NCBI RefSeq assembly: GCF_052065695.1
Contig: NZ_JBQHTM010000027.1
Span: 1-48,666 of the forward strand
From: Intestinimonas sp052065695
GTDB taxonomy: Bacteria > Bacillota > Clostridia > Oscillospirales > Oscillospiraceae
Length of the DNA stretch: 48,666 bases
Direction of reading: 5' to 3'
The translations under genes and the position numbers were made by a program. This document shows, one piece after another, positions 22,567 to 33,269 of this stretch. Under the pieces are notes generated by a model. That model ran no database searches. It saw only the letters and a list, made by a program, of their open reading frames with translations, and was not told the DNA's origin. The stretch's first letter is position 1. Each line of letters starts with the position of its first letter.

Positions 22567-25205
22567 GTGAAACCTTTTGTTGCGACCGCACCTATATATT
22601 TGAGTTTAATGAATCGCGCTTCGCAAGTAATACTTACGAATGGTGTAAACCTGGCGTTACGCCACAAAAAGAGTTCTTGCAGAACGTTCCCTATTCAGCG
22701 ATTGAGTGGTGGATGACGTTATTTGCTTCTCAAAAGGTCACGGTCATCCCCGATCTGGAAGATATTCGTACCATGTATCCGGAGTCTTACGCGATCCTGA
22801 AGCCGCAGGGAATTCGCAGTTTGGCCGCTGGGCCCATTACTTCAGACGGGGAAATTATAGGATTTATTGGCGTAGACAATCCTGATGCCGCGATGCTTCC
22901 CATGATCGAAACGTTTTTAAATGTAATCGGGTATTTTACTTCTACGCTTTTGCGCCGCCGGGAATGGCTCCGGCGGCTGAATGATCTGAGTTATCATGAC
23001 CAACTGACAGGGGCTCTGAATCGCCATGCTCTGACTGAGCAATATGGAGATTTGCCAATGAACTCCGTAGGCGTGATCTATTGTGATATTACCGGCTTAA
23101 AAGCGACAAACGATACGTTTGGACACAAGTCTGGCGACCAACTCATCTGCCATTGCTACGAAATTCTGAAAGAGGTCGCCGGTTCAAGCAGAATTTACCG
23201 CACTGGCGGGGATGAATTTATCGTCCTCTGCCCGGAATATACCGAACAAGAATTTCAGAGCACAGTATTTGACCTTAGAAAAAAGGTCAGGGAAGATCAG
23301 CATCATATTGCCATTGGTTACGTTTGGTCTGAGCAGCAGCCGCTTAACTTAGACAAACTGATTTCGGACGCTGACCAAGTCATGTATGAGGATAAAAGGA
23401 ACTACTATCGTATTTATGGCCAGTGCCCGGGCGTTGAACGCCGCGGCTTAGCCGGCAAAAATCGTCTGGCGAAAAATGAGACTCTTAATCCACAGACACC
23501 GTTACAAACGTTCTTATCCTTAGTGGAAATTGATGCGGAGTCGCTGATTCAGTCTGTTTCGGAGAATAACGATTCCAGTTACTTTTATTTGGGCGACATG
23601 CAAGAAGATTTATTTTATATTTCCGATAATATGCGTGACGATTTTGGCTTCCAGAGCAATTTGGTATATGGACTTTTATCTGCTTGGGGGAAACGAATCA
23701 GCACCCCGGAAGATCAGGATATTTATTGGCAGGATATTTCGCGAATGCTGCGTGAAAAACGGACGGTTCATGATTTGCACTACCGTATCCGAGACGTCAA
23801 TGGGAATAACCAGTGGATACGCTGCTATGGCATCCTAAAGTGGGATGAGAAGAAAGCAAAGCCCCTTTTTTTCTCCGGCAGAGTCACTCACCAAGACAAA
23901 AAATTTGTGGTAGACCCTGTAACCGGGTTTCTGCGTGAGCATGCATCGATCCAGCAGCTCAATGAGCTGCAGAAGAGAGGGGAAGACACATTTATCATTG
24001 GATTTAGTCTAAACGGACTGACAGAGATCAACGGCACAAGGGGACGCGCATACGGAGATCGTTTGATCCAAAAGGTGTCAAATGAGTTGGTAGAGCGTTT
24101 TTCCTGGCAGATGACCTTCTACCGTCTGGAAGGCACCCGTTGTATGGCCATTGTTAACCCTGTGTGTGCATATATCGGTGCGGAAGCACTTATCGAACAG
24201 ATCCGCAGCGTCGTCAGGGCCTGCTATGACAGCAAAGGGGTAACGATCCAAAAAGCCTGCGCATTCGGTGTTATGCGATACCCAAACGGTGATTTATCCT
24301 CCGAGGATTTGATCAACTGTCTTCTCACCCTGATCCGTGTCGCCAAACAAAATACATCGCTGCCCTATGTCGATGATTCAACAGAACACTTTGCCTCCGC
24401 CCAAAAAATGTCCAGCATGGCGTTGACCCTGAATCAGGATGTTATGCAGAACATGAAGAATTTCCGTATCGTCGTTCAGCCCGTGGTCTCCGCAGGCGAC
24501 GGCTCGGCTCTCGGCGGAGAGGTTTTGCTCCGTTGGTCTTATGAGGGCCAGGACATATCACCGTCCATTTTTATCCCCATGCTTGAGAAGGACAGCTTGA
24601 TGCATATCGTCGGCCGGTGGGTATTTGAGCAGGCGGTCAGCACATGCGTTAGAATCCATACATACAATCCGGTGTTTTATTTGACTTTCAACGTAAGCCT
24701 ACAGCAGTTATCGGACCCAACGCTTCTTCCGTTTATGGAAGATACCCTAAAAAAATACGGCTTATCCGGCTCTAATCTAATTGCTGAATTGACCGAGAGC
24801 TTCCTGGACGAACAGCCGGAAAATTTAACGCACTTTGTTCTGGAAGCACAAAAAATGGGGCTTTATATTGCGTTGGATGATTTTGGGAGCGGATATTCCT
24901 CCCTGCGCATGCTGCTCCGTTATCCGTCCAGCATCATCAAGCTGGATCGTTCTCTGATTGCGGAAGTGATGGAGTCCAAAGAGAACCTGAACTTCATACG
25001 CAGTATCGTCTTTGCATGTCACCAGTTTGGCAAAACGGTATGCATAGAAGGAGTAGAGACCGAGGCGCAGAACGAACTGATTTTAGATACGGGTTGTGAC
25101 ATGATCCAAGGGTTTTATTATTATCGTCCTATGGAGCTAGGTGACATCTACCGGATGGTCAGCGAGATGGGCGAAAAAGCGCACAGAGAACAGGGGCTCC
25201 AGTAG
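22551..25205 (+). CDS. 5'-damaged GAF-GGDEF-PAS-GGDEF-EAL c-di-GMP protein
   Basis: From the first ATG in the recognisable region. The frame is open back to 22320, but that part is shadow sequence in the frame of another gene. Domains: GAF (about 22551-22940), GGDEF with intact motif RTGGDEFIVL (about 22985-23415), PAS (about 23560-23900), a second GGDEF-like domain without the motif (to about 24370), and EAL (24430-25150) with GEVLLRW in place of EAL, DDFGSGYSSL and IKLDRSL. It could both make and break c-di-GMP. The match to GAF begins before the ATG (QSIDKML) and there is no ribosome site, so the gene has lost its 5' end and may be silent. The pilus operon follows. Confidence 0.75.
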   Translation: MLQYIGETFCCDRTYIFEFNESRFASNTYEWCKPGVTPQKEFLQNVPYSAIEWWMTLFASQKVTVIPDLEDIRTMYPESYAILKPQGIRSLAAGPITSDGEIIGFIGVDNPDAAMLPMIETFLNVIGYFTSTLLRRREWLRRLNDLSYHDQLTGALNRHALTEQYGDLPMNSVGVIYCDITGLKATNDTFGHKSGDQLICHCYEILKEVAGSSRIYRTGGDEFIVLCPEYTEQEFQSTVFDLRKKVREDQHHIAIGYVWSEQQPLNLDKLISDADQVMYEDKRNYYRIYGQCPGVERRGLAGKNRLAKNETLNPQTPLQTFLSLVEIDAESLIQSVSENNDSSYFYLGDMQEDLFYISDNMRDDFGFQSNLVYGLLSAWGKRISTPEDQDIYWQDISRMLREKRTVHDLHYRIRDVNGNNQWIRCYGILKWDEKKAKPLFFSGRVTHQDKKFVVDPVTGFLREHASIQQLNELQKRGEDTFIIGFSLNGLTEINGTRGRAYGDRLIQKVSNELVERFSWQMTFYRLEGTRCMAIVNPVCAYIGAEALIEQIRSVVRACYDSKGVTIQKACAFGVMRYPNGDLSSEDLINCLLTLIRVAKQNTSLPYVDDSTEHFASAQKMSSMALTLNQDVMQNMKNFRIVVQPVVSAGDGSALGGEVLLRWSYEGQDISPSIFIPMLEKDSLMHIVGRWVFEQAVSTCVRIHTYNPVFYLTFNVSLQQLSDPTLLPFMEDTLKKYGLSGSNLIAELTESFLDEQPENLTHFVLEAQKMGLYIALDDFGSGYSSLRMLLRYPSSIIKLDRSLIAEVMESKENLNFIRSIVFACHQFGKTVCIEGVETEAQNELILDTGCDMIQGFYYYRPMELGDIYRMVSEMGEKAHREQGLQ

Positions 25206-25426
25206 AAAAACCATAAAGCTATGGGAATGGATGAGCCCCACATGATTTACACGCGTGAGATCCATCTTACCGCTGTACCAAAGTGGGAGACGGAGCATAC
25301 GCCATCCCTTCTGTCGGAAAAACGGTATGGCGTCCAAACAGTTGGAAGGGAAAACAGCGGCCGCAGGGTAGAATTGGAACCGATCCGCATCACAGGCTTA
25401 CACCACAGGGCACAGGGGGAAACTGT

Positions 25427-28400
25427 ATGAACCTTACAAAGAAATATGGTCAGCATGGCTTCACCGTACAGGAAATGCTGCTTGTCATACTGATTTCCCT
25501 GGTTCTTCTGGCGGTGTCTGTCGTGGGGATCATAACCTATATGCGCTATTTACAGTTGGCCCAGCTGGACAACTCCGCCAAAGAGATTTTTCTGGCTGCC
25601 CAGAACCGGGCCATCCTTCTGCGCAGCAGCCAGCAGTTGAATGGATTGGTGGTTGATAGTACAAATTCAATCGAAAATGTGGAGGTCATCCCCAATTCCG
25701 ACGGCGGCATTCAGATCACCGTCTACTATATTCATTGTGACAGCTCTTATATGGCTCAGCTACTTCCCAGCGGGACCATTGATCCCGCTCTATGGGACGG
25801 GGACTTCTGGATCACCTATGAGCCGGAAAGCGGCAGTGTGATCGACGTGTTCTACTCCGATCAGGATCTCGGTGTGACTGCTGGAACTTTCCCCGACTTC
25901 TATCAAGAGTGGCGGGCCGCATCCAAGCTTGACCGCATGAACCGCAAGCCCATGGTGGGCTACTACGGAGGAGAGTCCGCCGAAAGCGGTACCACCATCT
26001 CCTTGCGCACCCCGGTCATCAATATCTATAACGAGGATACTCTGCGGGTGGAGGTCACCTACTGGGTACCCAGGACCCTTCATACCATGGGAGAGGCAGA
26101 CAACGTCGAGCTGGATGTGACCCTGACTTATCAGGAGCAGCCTTTAACGCTGGACCAGATGGCTGACAATGTAGAGCGTGCTTACGAAGAGGAAGTTTCC
26201 TACTTAATCTATACCTACACCTGGACACTGGATTCTTTGAAGGAGGATGAAAAGCAGTTCAAGGAACTCTTCAGTGGGTTGACCTATGGCGATGACTTTA
26301 CCATTACCGCTGAGGTAGGATATGACGGCACAGAGCTGAAGGTCAACGGCGCCCGGAAGAGCGCCAGTGACAACAGTCTGTTTGCCAAGGGCAGCGATGG
26401 GGATACCGCCTACATCGCCTGTCTGCGCCACCTGCAAAATCTGGATTCAGATTGGTCCAATGTGGCCGCAGAAAAAACGAAGGCGGTGCAGAAGAAGGAT
26501 ATTCAGGATGTGGAGGGCTACGAATTCCGGCCCATTGAGAATGCGAAGTTGACCAGCTACGATGGCGGAGCGTTTTCTATCTACGATTTGAATGTCAAAA
26601 GTAGCGGCAGTGCTTCCGCAGGTATGTTTGGCGACTTCTCCGGTATGGATGGTGACATTAAAACACTGAACAACATCCGCCTGGTAAACACTGTGGTGAA
26701 TGGCGGCAGCGGCCCAGCGGGTGCGCTGGTGGGCGATGGTAGCCATCTGACCATCGACAACTGTCAGGTCTACTGGGAGAACCGTTCCGAGGAGACCACC
26801 AATCTGCGGGATGTACTGGGCGACAGCGCCACCCAATTCAAGTATCAGATCACCGGCAGCGGCCCGGCAGGCGGTCTGGCGGGAAGGCTGACCAGCTCCG
26901 ACATCACCAACTGCTCCGCCTCCTCCCTGGTGAAGAGCACCGACCCGGTGGGCGGCCTTGTGGGCGAGGGCAGCGGACTGGAAATTGACCGCTCCTACGC
27001 TGCCTCCTATCTGGACGGACCTGCTGCGGCGGGCCTGGTGGGCGATCTGATGGGAACTGGCACAACCATTTACGGCAGCTACGCCGTAGGCTTTATTGAC
27101 AGCGGGGATACCTCTGCCCGGGCCGCCGGGCTGTGCCTGGGCAAAGGTACCGCGGCAGTGGAAAGCTCTTACAGCGCCATGCTGTTTACCGCGGTGGAGA
27201 CAGTGGCCAACTATCCCCTGTGTGAAACTGGAAACGACTATAAAAAGACATACTATCTGGACTCCGAAGACTTTAACTTCCAGGGAAATGATGATCAGGG
27301 TGTGTCCTATGGCAACCTCATTGACTCCACTCAGTGGGATGATCTCTTTGGCAGCAATGTGTTTACCTCCAAACGCATCCTGCAGTCTCACCCCTATAAC
27401 CTCCAGACCACCCTGTCCCTGAACACCTATATTTACCCTGGACTGGAGAAGCTGGACCACTGGGGCGACTGGGGCGCTCAGTTCCAAAACGGCAGTCTGG
27501 TGTACTACGAAGTCTACAAGGAGGAGGATGGTACATACTCCTACGGCTTTCAAATCAGCGGCCTGTCGGACGACAAAGCCGTGGTGGAGGACGGCTATGC
27601 GGTGGCCTACGAGAGCACACAGCAAATCTCCAGAATTGGAGCTACTTTGACTGTAAATTATCAAACCGCGAACAACAGCACCACTGAGGGCACATTTAAC
27701 TACGGAGGCGGCAAGGAAGATCATCCCATTTATGAGATTGTGGATGTTGGCGATACCAATGAAGAAACCAATTACTACTACCTCCTGCCTCTGCCCGAGG
27801 AAGTGGTCAGCAGCGACTATGCTTCCCCCGATTTTTACCAGAAGATTACGATTGATGATACCCCTACAGGTGAAGGCATTATCGACGCGGGAAACCAGAC
27901 CTACTACTATAGTCCCCACTTTGCCAACACCGTTCTCACCGATGAGGAGATCAAAGAGGATGAACTGCCCGCCAAGGCTGCACAGCTTCGGGTGGAGGTG
28001 CGCACCCCCCGTCATCTCTACAACCTGAGCAAATTTGAGGACTACTACGCCAGCAATAATCAGTACCGTTTCCTCCAGCAGCGGGATCTGGATTATGACA
28101 CCTACAAGGGGTATCAGCGGTTTACAGAGCTGTTTACCGGCAACTGGTCCCAGACCCCCATTGGTCTGAGCGCGGTCAGCCCCTTCCGGTGTGTCTACTA
28201 TGGCAACTACCACAGCATTACGGGGGTGGTGCCCACCGTTCAGGATGACGAGGGCAACGCCTACCAGCATGTGGGCCTGTTTGGGTACAGCACCGGTGTA
28301 CTCCAGGATATCGTCTACCAGATGCGGGATACGGATGTGCTTTCCGTGACCCAATCGGGCAGCAGCTCTCAGACTTTGTATGTGGGCGCACTGGCCGGGT

Positions 28401-31400
28401 TCAATGGAGGTACAGTGGATAACTGCGCCTCTTATGGGGTGCGGCTGCAGGCCAACGGTTACCAGTACAGCACCATCTATCTGGGTGGTCTGGTAGGGCA
28501 GAACCACGGCACCATCCAAAACAGCGCCGTGGAAGGCGCATCCATCACGGCGGAAGCCTCCATGTCCCACGCCTATGCGGGGGGATTTGCGGGCGAAAAC
28601 ACCGCTGGCGGCATCATCGACCAGTGCTATGCCGTGGGTAAGGTGTCGGTTTCCCAGGCCCGTTACGGTACGGTGTACGCCTGCGGCTTTGCCGGGCGCA
28701 GTAGTGCCAGCCTCTCACGCAGCTATGCCGCTGTCTACCTGCTCTCCGACGGCGACGCCCAACGCTATGGTTTCTGCCCGGATTACTCCAGAAGCTGTGT
28801 CTATCTCAACAACGGCAACTTTACCTATCGGGGCGAAAACTATGCCGCCCTGTATGAGGACCCCTCCGCCACCGCGGTAACCTGGGAGGCCCTGGCCGGG
28901 CAGACCGAGAGTGATGCTGTTGATGCGCTGGGTATGGAACGGGGGGCCGCGTCCAGCTGGGAGGGGGCTTACCCCTACCCCGCCGTGGTCACAGTGGAGG
29001 GGAATGACACCGTGTCGCTGATCCACTATGGCCAGTGGCCCGAGCGGATGGACCTGGGCATGATGGGCGTGTACTACTGGGAAAAGCTGACCATTGATGA
29101 AACCGTATCTTACCATATCAGTGCCATCTCCCTGACGGCAGACGAGCAGGCAGTGAAAAGCGGTACCCTGTCCACTGCCCATGGGGACGGCGGTGTGGTC
29201 ACCGAGTACGGGTATGGGTATTTCTCCCAGGCTTTAGGAGAGACCCTGGAAACCACGCTGAAGAGCGAAGGCATTGGGTATAGCAATGATACAGACTTTA
29301 CCCCCGATAAAACTCTGGAAAACGCAGAAGCCAACGAGGCCCTGTCCGAACTGATGGGCGGGAAGTACGCCTTCCACAGCTACAACACCTGGGGCACGGC
29401 GGAGGAGAAGCAGGGCCTGTTCACAGTGGAGTCGGGCCAGGCCAAAAACGGCGAGCCCCCCTACGGCATCTGGAAGCTGACCCAGGGTACCGCCACCCTC
29501 ACCGTGCGCCTCAGCCCCTTCTTTGCCGACGCCATGGCGGTCCAGCTCACCGGGGGGCAGACCGCGGCGGCGGGTGTGCCCACCGACCTGCCCGGGACGG
29601 AGAAAAACCCCTACGGGGTGCGCTCCATCGCCCAGCTCCAGTTTATCAACTGGAACCAGGAGGAGAAGGACACCAACACCGTTCTCACCAAAGACAACAA
29701 TACCCAGTTCCCCTATCTGTCCTACAGCCAGGAGAAGAAAAATAAGCAGAATGATACCGTGACTTATACCGTTGTCCAGCGCGACTACGCATGGGCGCAG
29801 AGCCACGATCTGACCGGCAGCGGCAGGATCTATAACCCCATCGCCGAATTTTATGATCAGCAGCAGCAGTCAACCGGCTCCCTGTCCGGCTGGTTCGGGG
29901 GCACCTATGATGGGCAGGACTACCTGATCGCCAACGTGAACATCCAGGGACAGAAATCCTCCTGTGCCGGGCTGTTCGGCGCAGTATTCAACGGGGTGCT
30001 GCGCAATGTGGTGCTCTACTCCGAGGATGGCAAGGGCTTTGTCAACAGCTATAACAACGCTCAGGGCAAAACCGACAGTACCTGGTATGCCATCGGCGGC
30101 CTGGCCGGTCTGGCGGCCTCCACAAAGGGCAGCGCCATTGAAAACTGCGCGGTGGCGGGCTATACCATTACCGACTCCCACGAGGGCGGCGGAAACTGGG
30201 GCGGCACCGGCCTGGGCGGTCTGCTTGGAATCTCCAATATGAAGCTCACCGGATGCAGTGCCGTGACAGACATCATCCTTAGCTCGGATGACAACGACAA
30301 CGTCCGTGTGGGCGGCCTGGTGGGGACCAGCCAGGGTAGCATCACCAACAGCTATACCGGCGGCAGTATCCGGGTAACAAACGCTGTGGTCGCCTATAAC
30401 CGCGGCATCTATATCGGCGGTATTTCCGGCGGTATCTATATGAAGCCTCTGACCGTGGACAACAATACTAGGATTGGAAAAAATGGAACCCTGACCAATA
30501 CAATTGAGAACTGCTATACCTATGTGGAACTGCCTGCCCAGAAGGATATGCCGGTCGAACCATTCTGGGACAGCACAAGCAATGCTAATCAGTACGGCGG
30601 AGGCATTGTTGCATTGTATGCTATCGGCGGTAACGGCGATCTGCGGGATGCCAGAGGCCAAGGTGTCGGCCAGAATACCAGCGACAGGGGTACCACTACC
30701 TATGACAATAACTATTATCTGGAATCTGTAGTATTGAAGAACAATCCCAATGGCATTTCCACCACGGATAATCAGTGGCGTGTCATGGCCGAGACTGACA
30801 TCTACAACAATACAAATGTCACCCCCCTGACCTATACCGAAATGGCGGACACCAACCCGAACAGCGAAACCGGCTTGCTGGCAAGTCTCAACGCTAACAT
30901 TACCGAGCAGGACCAAAAATTCTCCACCGTGACCATCACCTCATCTGGCGGCAATCCCCTCAATGGCCGGTACAGCTTTGGCAGCGATTCCAGTCTTTTG
31001 GGCCGGGACTACCCCTTCCCCACCATCCTCACCCAGTCCAGCGATCTGGTGGCCGGTGGAAAAGCCAGTGTTCACTACGGCGACTGGCCACTGGCAGGAA
31101 TCCGCCGGGAAAACGGCGCTCTGCCGGTAAACCTGGATCTGTTCGCCGATTACAAAACAGAGGACGAGGGCGCGGTATGTCTCGAGGAGCTCTCCCTGGA
31201 GGGTGTGGACACGGATGGTACCTGGAGTGTGGATACAACATCTGAGAGCTATGACCCGGACATTGCCACGGCCACGCTTTCTGTAACCGCGGGTGAAACC
31301 AACACCCTGTCCATCACTGGCCGGCAAACAGGCAGCACCGTTGTCACCGTAACCTATACCGTAGACGGCGAGCCGCCATACACCCTGGATATTGCGGTCA

Positions 31401-32182
31401 ATGTGACGGCGGAGCTGCGTCTGGCGGCTACGGCCACCCCTCCTGTGCTGATCTTTACCGATGAGACGGTGCAGACTGCTCTGGAGCTGCGGAATCGTGA
31501 TGGAAATTCGCTGCCAGACACGCTGGAAAATCTCGTTGAACTGTCCATCTCCACAGTGGAGTTTGACCCGGACTACTTTGCCACAGCCTCCATTGCTCTG
31601 GACAATTTGATCCTCACTGCCAACAGCGGCACAAACCCCGGCAATACCCAGATTACGGTGGGATACGACTTTACTTACCTGGAAAAGAACTATCACGCCA
31701 CCAGCGCAGTCAACCTGGAGTTGGTTGCGCCGGAAATCGAACTGACTCCCTTGGTCATCACCTTCGACGAAACTGCAACAGCAACCAGTGAAATGACTGT
31801 CTCCTATAACGGAACCGAAAGTAAAATTGAACCCGATGACGGAACCGGAACCTGTGCAGGAGGTCAGTTTACCCTCAAAGTGGACGGGGAAGCTCTCGTC
31901 TCAGACGTGAAAATTACAGCATTTGAGATGGATGACAACTACAAGAGCACCATCTTGGCGGATTGGGCTACGACCGAGGACGGCATAGATCAAATAGGAA
32001 TCTTGTCCATTGAGGCCTACTATCCCAAGCTGGGCGAAGCTTACGCCTCAGTACGGGTGCAGTTCCAGTTTGAGTACGGAGGCAGCACACACCTTGTATG
32101 GAAAGACCTGCCGGTGCAGATCAAAAAAGAAACTACCGAAGAGGGTGGAGCGGGCATAGAGACAGAGGAGGGGCAGATATGA
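25427..32182 (+). CDS. Giant prepilin-like adhesin with GLUG repeats
   Basis: 2251 residues from ATG at 25427 (AGGGGG upstream). An earlier in-frame start at 25283 would only add an unlikely leader. The N-terminus is a type IV prepilin signal: KKYGQHG then FTVQE (cut after G11; Glu at +5) and a hydrophobic helix. Three groups of GLUG-type motifs (such as IYLGGLVGQNHGTIQNS and VRVGGLVGTSQGSITNSY) lie at about residues 390-560, 950-1105 and 1510-1700, likely forming a beta-solenoid. Ig-like/Big domains cover about 1905-2235. It is the first gene of the pilus operon and overlaps the next by 4 bp. It probably forms part of the pilus tip and binds a host or glycan ligand (inference). Confidence 0.85.
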   Translation: MNLTKKYGQHGFTVQEMLLVILISLVLLAVSVVGIITYMRYLQLAQLDNSAKEIFLAAQNRAILLRSSQQLNGLVVDSTNSIENVEVIPNSDGGIQITVYYIHCDSSYMAQLLPSGTIDPALWDGDFWITYEPESGSVIDVFYSDQDLGVTAGTFPDFYQEWRAASKLDRMNRKPMVGYYGGESAESGTTISLRTPVINIYNEDTLRVEVTYWVPRTLHTMGEADNVELDVTLTYQEQPLTLDQMADNVERAYEEEVSYLIYTYTWTLDSLKEDEKQFKELFSGLTYGDDFTITAEVGYDGTELKVNGARKSASDNSLFAKGSDGDTAYIACLRHLQNLDSDWSNVAAEKTKAVQKKDIQDVEGYEFRPIENAKLTSYDGGAFSIYDLNVKSSGSASAGMFGDFSGMDGDIKTLNNIRLVNTVVNGGSGPAGALVGDGSHLTIDNCQVYWENRSEETTNLRDVLGDSATQFKYQITGSGPAGGLAGRLTSSDITNCSASSLVKSTDPVGGLVGEGSGLEIDRSYAASYLDGPAAAGLVGDLMGTGTTIYGSYAVGFIDSGDTSARAAGLCLGKGTAAVESSYSAMLFTAVETVANYPLCETGNDYKKTYYLDSEDFNFQGNDDQGVSYGNLIDSTQWDDLFGSNVFTSKRILQSHPYNLQTTLSLNTYIYPGLEKLDHWGDWGAQFQNGSLVYYEVYKEEDGTYSYGFQISGLSDDKAVVEDGYAVAYESTQQISRIGATLTVNYQTANNSTTEGTFNYGGGKEDHPIYEIVDVGDTNEETNYYYLLPLPEEVVSSDYASPDFYQKITIDDTPTGEGIIDAGNQTYYYSPHFANTVLTDEEIKEDELPAKAAQLRVEVRTPRHLYNLSKFEDYYASNNQYRFLQQRDLDYDTYKGYQRFTELFTGNWSQTPIGLSAVSPFRCVYYGNYHSITGVVPTVQDDEGNAYQHVGLFGYSTGVLQDIVYQMRDTDVLSVTQSGSSSQTLYVGALAGFNGGTVDNCASYGVRLQANGYQYSTIYLGGLVGQNHGTIQNSAVEGASITAEASMSHAYAGGFAGENTAGGIIDQCYAVGKVSVSQARYGTVYACGFAGRSSASLSRSYAAVYLLSDGDAQRYGFCPDYSRSCVYLNNGNFTYRGENYAALYEDPSATAVTWEALAGQTESDAVDALGMERGAASSWEGAYPYPAVVTVEGNDTVSLIHYGQWPERMDLGMMGVYYWEKLTIDETVSYHISAISLTADEQAVKSGTLSTAHGDGGVVTEYGYGYFSQALGETLETTLKSEGIGYSNDTDFTPDKTLENAEANEALSELMGGKYAFHSYNTWGTAEEKQGLFTVESGQAKNGEPPYGIWKLTQGTATLTVRLSPFFADAMAVQLTGGQTAAAGVPTDLPGTEKNPYGVRSIAQLQFINWNQEEKDTNTVLTKDNNTQFPYLSYSQEKKNKQNDTVTYTVVQRDYAWAQSHDLTGSGRIYNPIAEFYDQQQQSTGSLSGWFGGTYDGQDYLIANVNIQGQKSSCAGLFGAVFNGVLRNVVLYSEDGKGFVNSYNNAQGKTDSTWYAIGGLAGLAASTKGSAIENCAVAGYTITDSHEGGGNWGGTGLGGLLGISNMKLTGCSAVTDIILSSDDNDNVRVGGLVGTSQGSITNSYTGGSIRVTNAVVAYNRGIYIGGISGGIYMKPLTVDNNTRIGKNGTLTNTIENCYTYVELPAQKDMPVEPFWDSTSNANQYGGGIVALYAIGGNGDLRDARGQGVGQNTSDRGTTTYDNNYYLESVVLKNNPNGISTTDNQWRVMAETDIYNNTNVTPLTYTEMADTNPNSETGLLASLNANITEQDQKFSTVTITSSGGNPLNGRYSFGSDSSLLGRDYPFPTILTQSSDLVAGGKASVHYGDWPLAGIRRENGALPVNLDLFADYKTEDEGAVCLEELSLEGVDTDGTWSVDTTSESYDPDIATATLSVTAGETNTLSITGRQTGSTVVTVTYTVDGEPPYTLDIAVNVTAELRLAATATPPVLIFTDETVQTALELRNRDGNSLPDTLENLVELSISTVEFDPDYFATASIALDNLILTANSGTNPGNTQITVGYDFTYLEKNYHATSAVNLELVAPEIELTPLVITFDETATATSEMTVSYNGTESKIEPDDGTGTCAGGQFTLKVDGEALVSDVKITAFEMDDNYKSTILADWATTEDGIDQIGILSIEAYYPKLGEAYASVRVQFQFEYGGSTHLVWKDLPVQIKKETTEEGGAGIETEEGQI

Positions 32183-32931
32183 CAGGCGCAATATCCCGTA
32201 AGCTGTGCAGTCAGCGGGGAGCCTCCATGCTGCTGGCTCTGCTGTTCCTGCTGATCTGCTCCATGGTCACCGCCTCCATTCTGATGGCGGCAGTGGCCAA
32301 CGCCGGCAAGCACCGCAGCAATCTGGAGGAGCACCAGATCTATCTGGCCCTCTCCAGCGCGGTGAGCACACTGTGCGACGAGCTCAACCGGTCGGAATAT
32401 CGTGGGCAGTATGTGTATTGGGAAGAGACAGAAGATATTACGAATGATGATGGGGAAGTAATAGAAACAATCATTCTGAAATATTTAAGGCAGTTGGACG
32501 GAACGTACACCCATACCAGTCCCGCCACAGAAGACGGGAATTTGAAAAATGTTTTTTTGAATGACTTTGAGTTGCTTTTTGCCGAGGAAATCAGTAGTGT
32601 TTTGACAGGAAGCGGAATTACGATTGTAGATCCCAAATCCGGTGCTATTTCCCCTCATACGCTTATCCTTACCACCGTTACCGGTACGGAACTGGATGAC
32701 ACTCCGGTGCACATTACCTTAGAGGTAAAAGAGTCCTACGCTATCTATATTACCGCATATCTGGACGGACTGAATACCTACAAGGTGGAAGCTGAGCTGA
32801 CTCCGAAGGAGAATAAACCCACTGTTTCCAATCTGTCAGTTGGCACTCACGATACAGAGGCAATGCAATGGACCCTTGGCTGGATCACCATTTTGGATGT
32901 TGAAGAGGAAGGAGGGGCGGCAGGAGCATGA
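32179..32931 (+). CDS. Minor pilin, GspK/PilX-like
   Basis: 250 residues from ATG at 32179, overlapping the previous stop. Prepilin-like N-terminus SQRG then ASMLLALLFLL. The +5 position is Leu, not Glu, as in GspK-type tip pilins. A globular domain follows, with acidic and beta-rich segments. Codons in the middle (about 32400-32900) are less GC-rich than at the ends. Overlaps on both sides show tight coupling to the giant prepilin and the next minor pilin. It likely caps the pilus initiation complex. Confidence 0.75.
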   Translation: MTGAISRKLCSQRGASMLLALLFLLICSMVTASILMAAVANAGKHRSNLEEHQIYLALSSAVSTLCDELNRSEYRGQYVYWEETEDITNDDGEVIETIILKYLRQLDGTYTHTSPATEDGNLKNVFLNDFELLFAEEISSVLTGSGITIVDPKSGAISPHTLILTTVTGTELDDTPVHITLEVKESYAIYITAYLDGLNTYKVEAELTPKENKPTVSNLSVGTHDTEAMQWTLGWITILDVEEEGGAAGA

Positions 32932-33269
32932 AATCTCTGAAACGAAAACTCCGCAGCCAGCGGGGCGAAACCCTGGTAGAAGTGCTGGCCTCCATCCTCA
33001 TCGCCTCTTTGTCCGTGGCGATGCTGCTGGGGGGCGTAGCGGTCTCCGCCAATCTGGGCCGGCAGGCGGACACGTCTGACGAGTATTTCTATGAGACCCT
33101 GACGGCGGCGGAAAACCGCCAAGCCCCTGTGACCGAGGGTGTCAGTGCCTCTCCTGTTGTCAAGCTGACGGAGGGCGGCACATCGATTGACATTCCCGTC
33201 CAGGTGTACGGGGGAGAGGGGCTGTACTCCTACGCCCTGGACACCGCCGCCGGGGGTGCTGGCCCATGA
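32928..33269 (+). CDS. Minor pilin, PilV/GspI-like
   Basis: 113 residues. Prepilin signal RSQRG then ETLVEVLASILIASL (cut after G13, Glu at +5). A short globular part follows. It overlaps the preceding gene and the next by 4 bp each. Small I-type minor pilins form the core of the tip complex with K- and J-type partners. Confidence 0.78.
   Translation: MKSLKRKLRSQRGETLVEVLASILIASLSVAMLLGGVAVSANLGRQADTSDEYFYETLTAAENRQAPVTEGVSASPVVKLTEGGTSIDIPVQVYGGEGLYSYALDTAAGGAGP

Noticed and set aside
25206..25426. Leader of the pilus operon checked for a c-di-GMP riboswitch
   Set aside because: I could not match the conserved core of class I or class II c-di-GMP riboswitches by eye; a covariance-model search would decide.
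26447..28570. 707-codon ORF on the minus strand opposite the giant prepilin
   Set aside because: Shadow of a GC-rich gene; low-complexity composition and no family match, while the plus frame has clear motifs.
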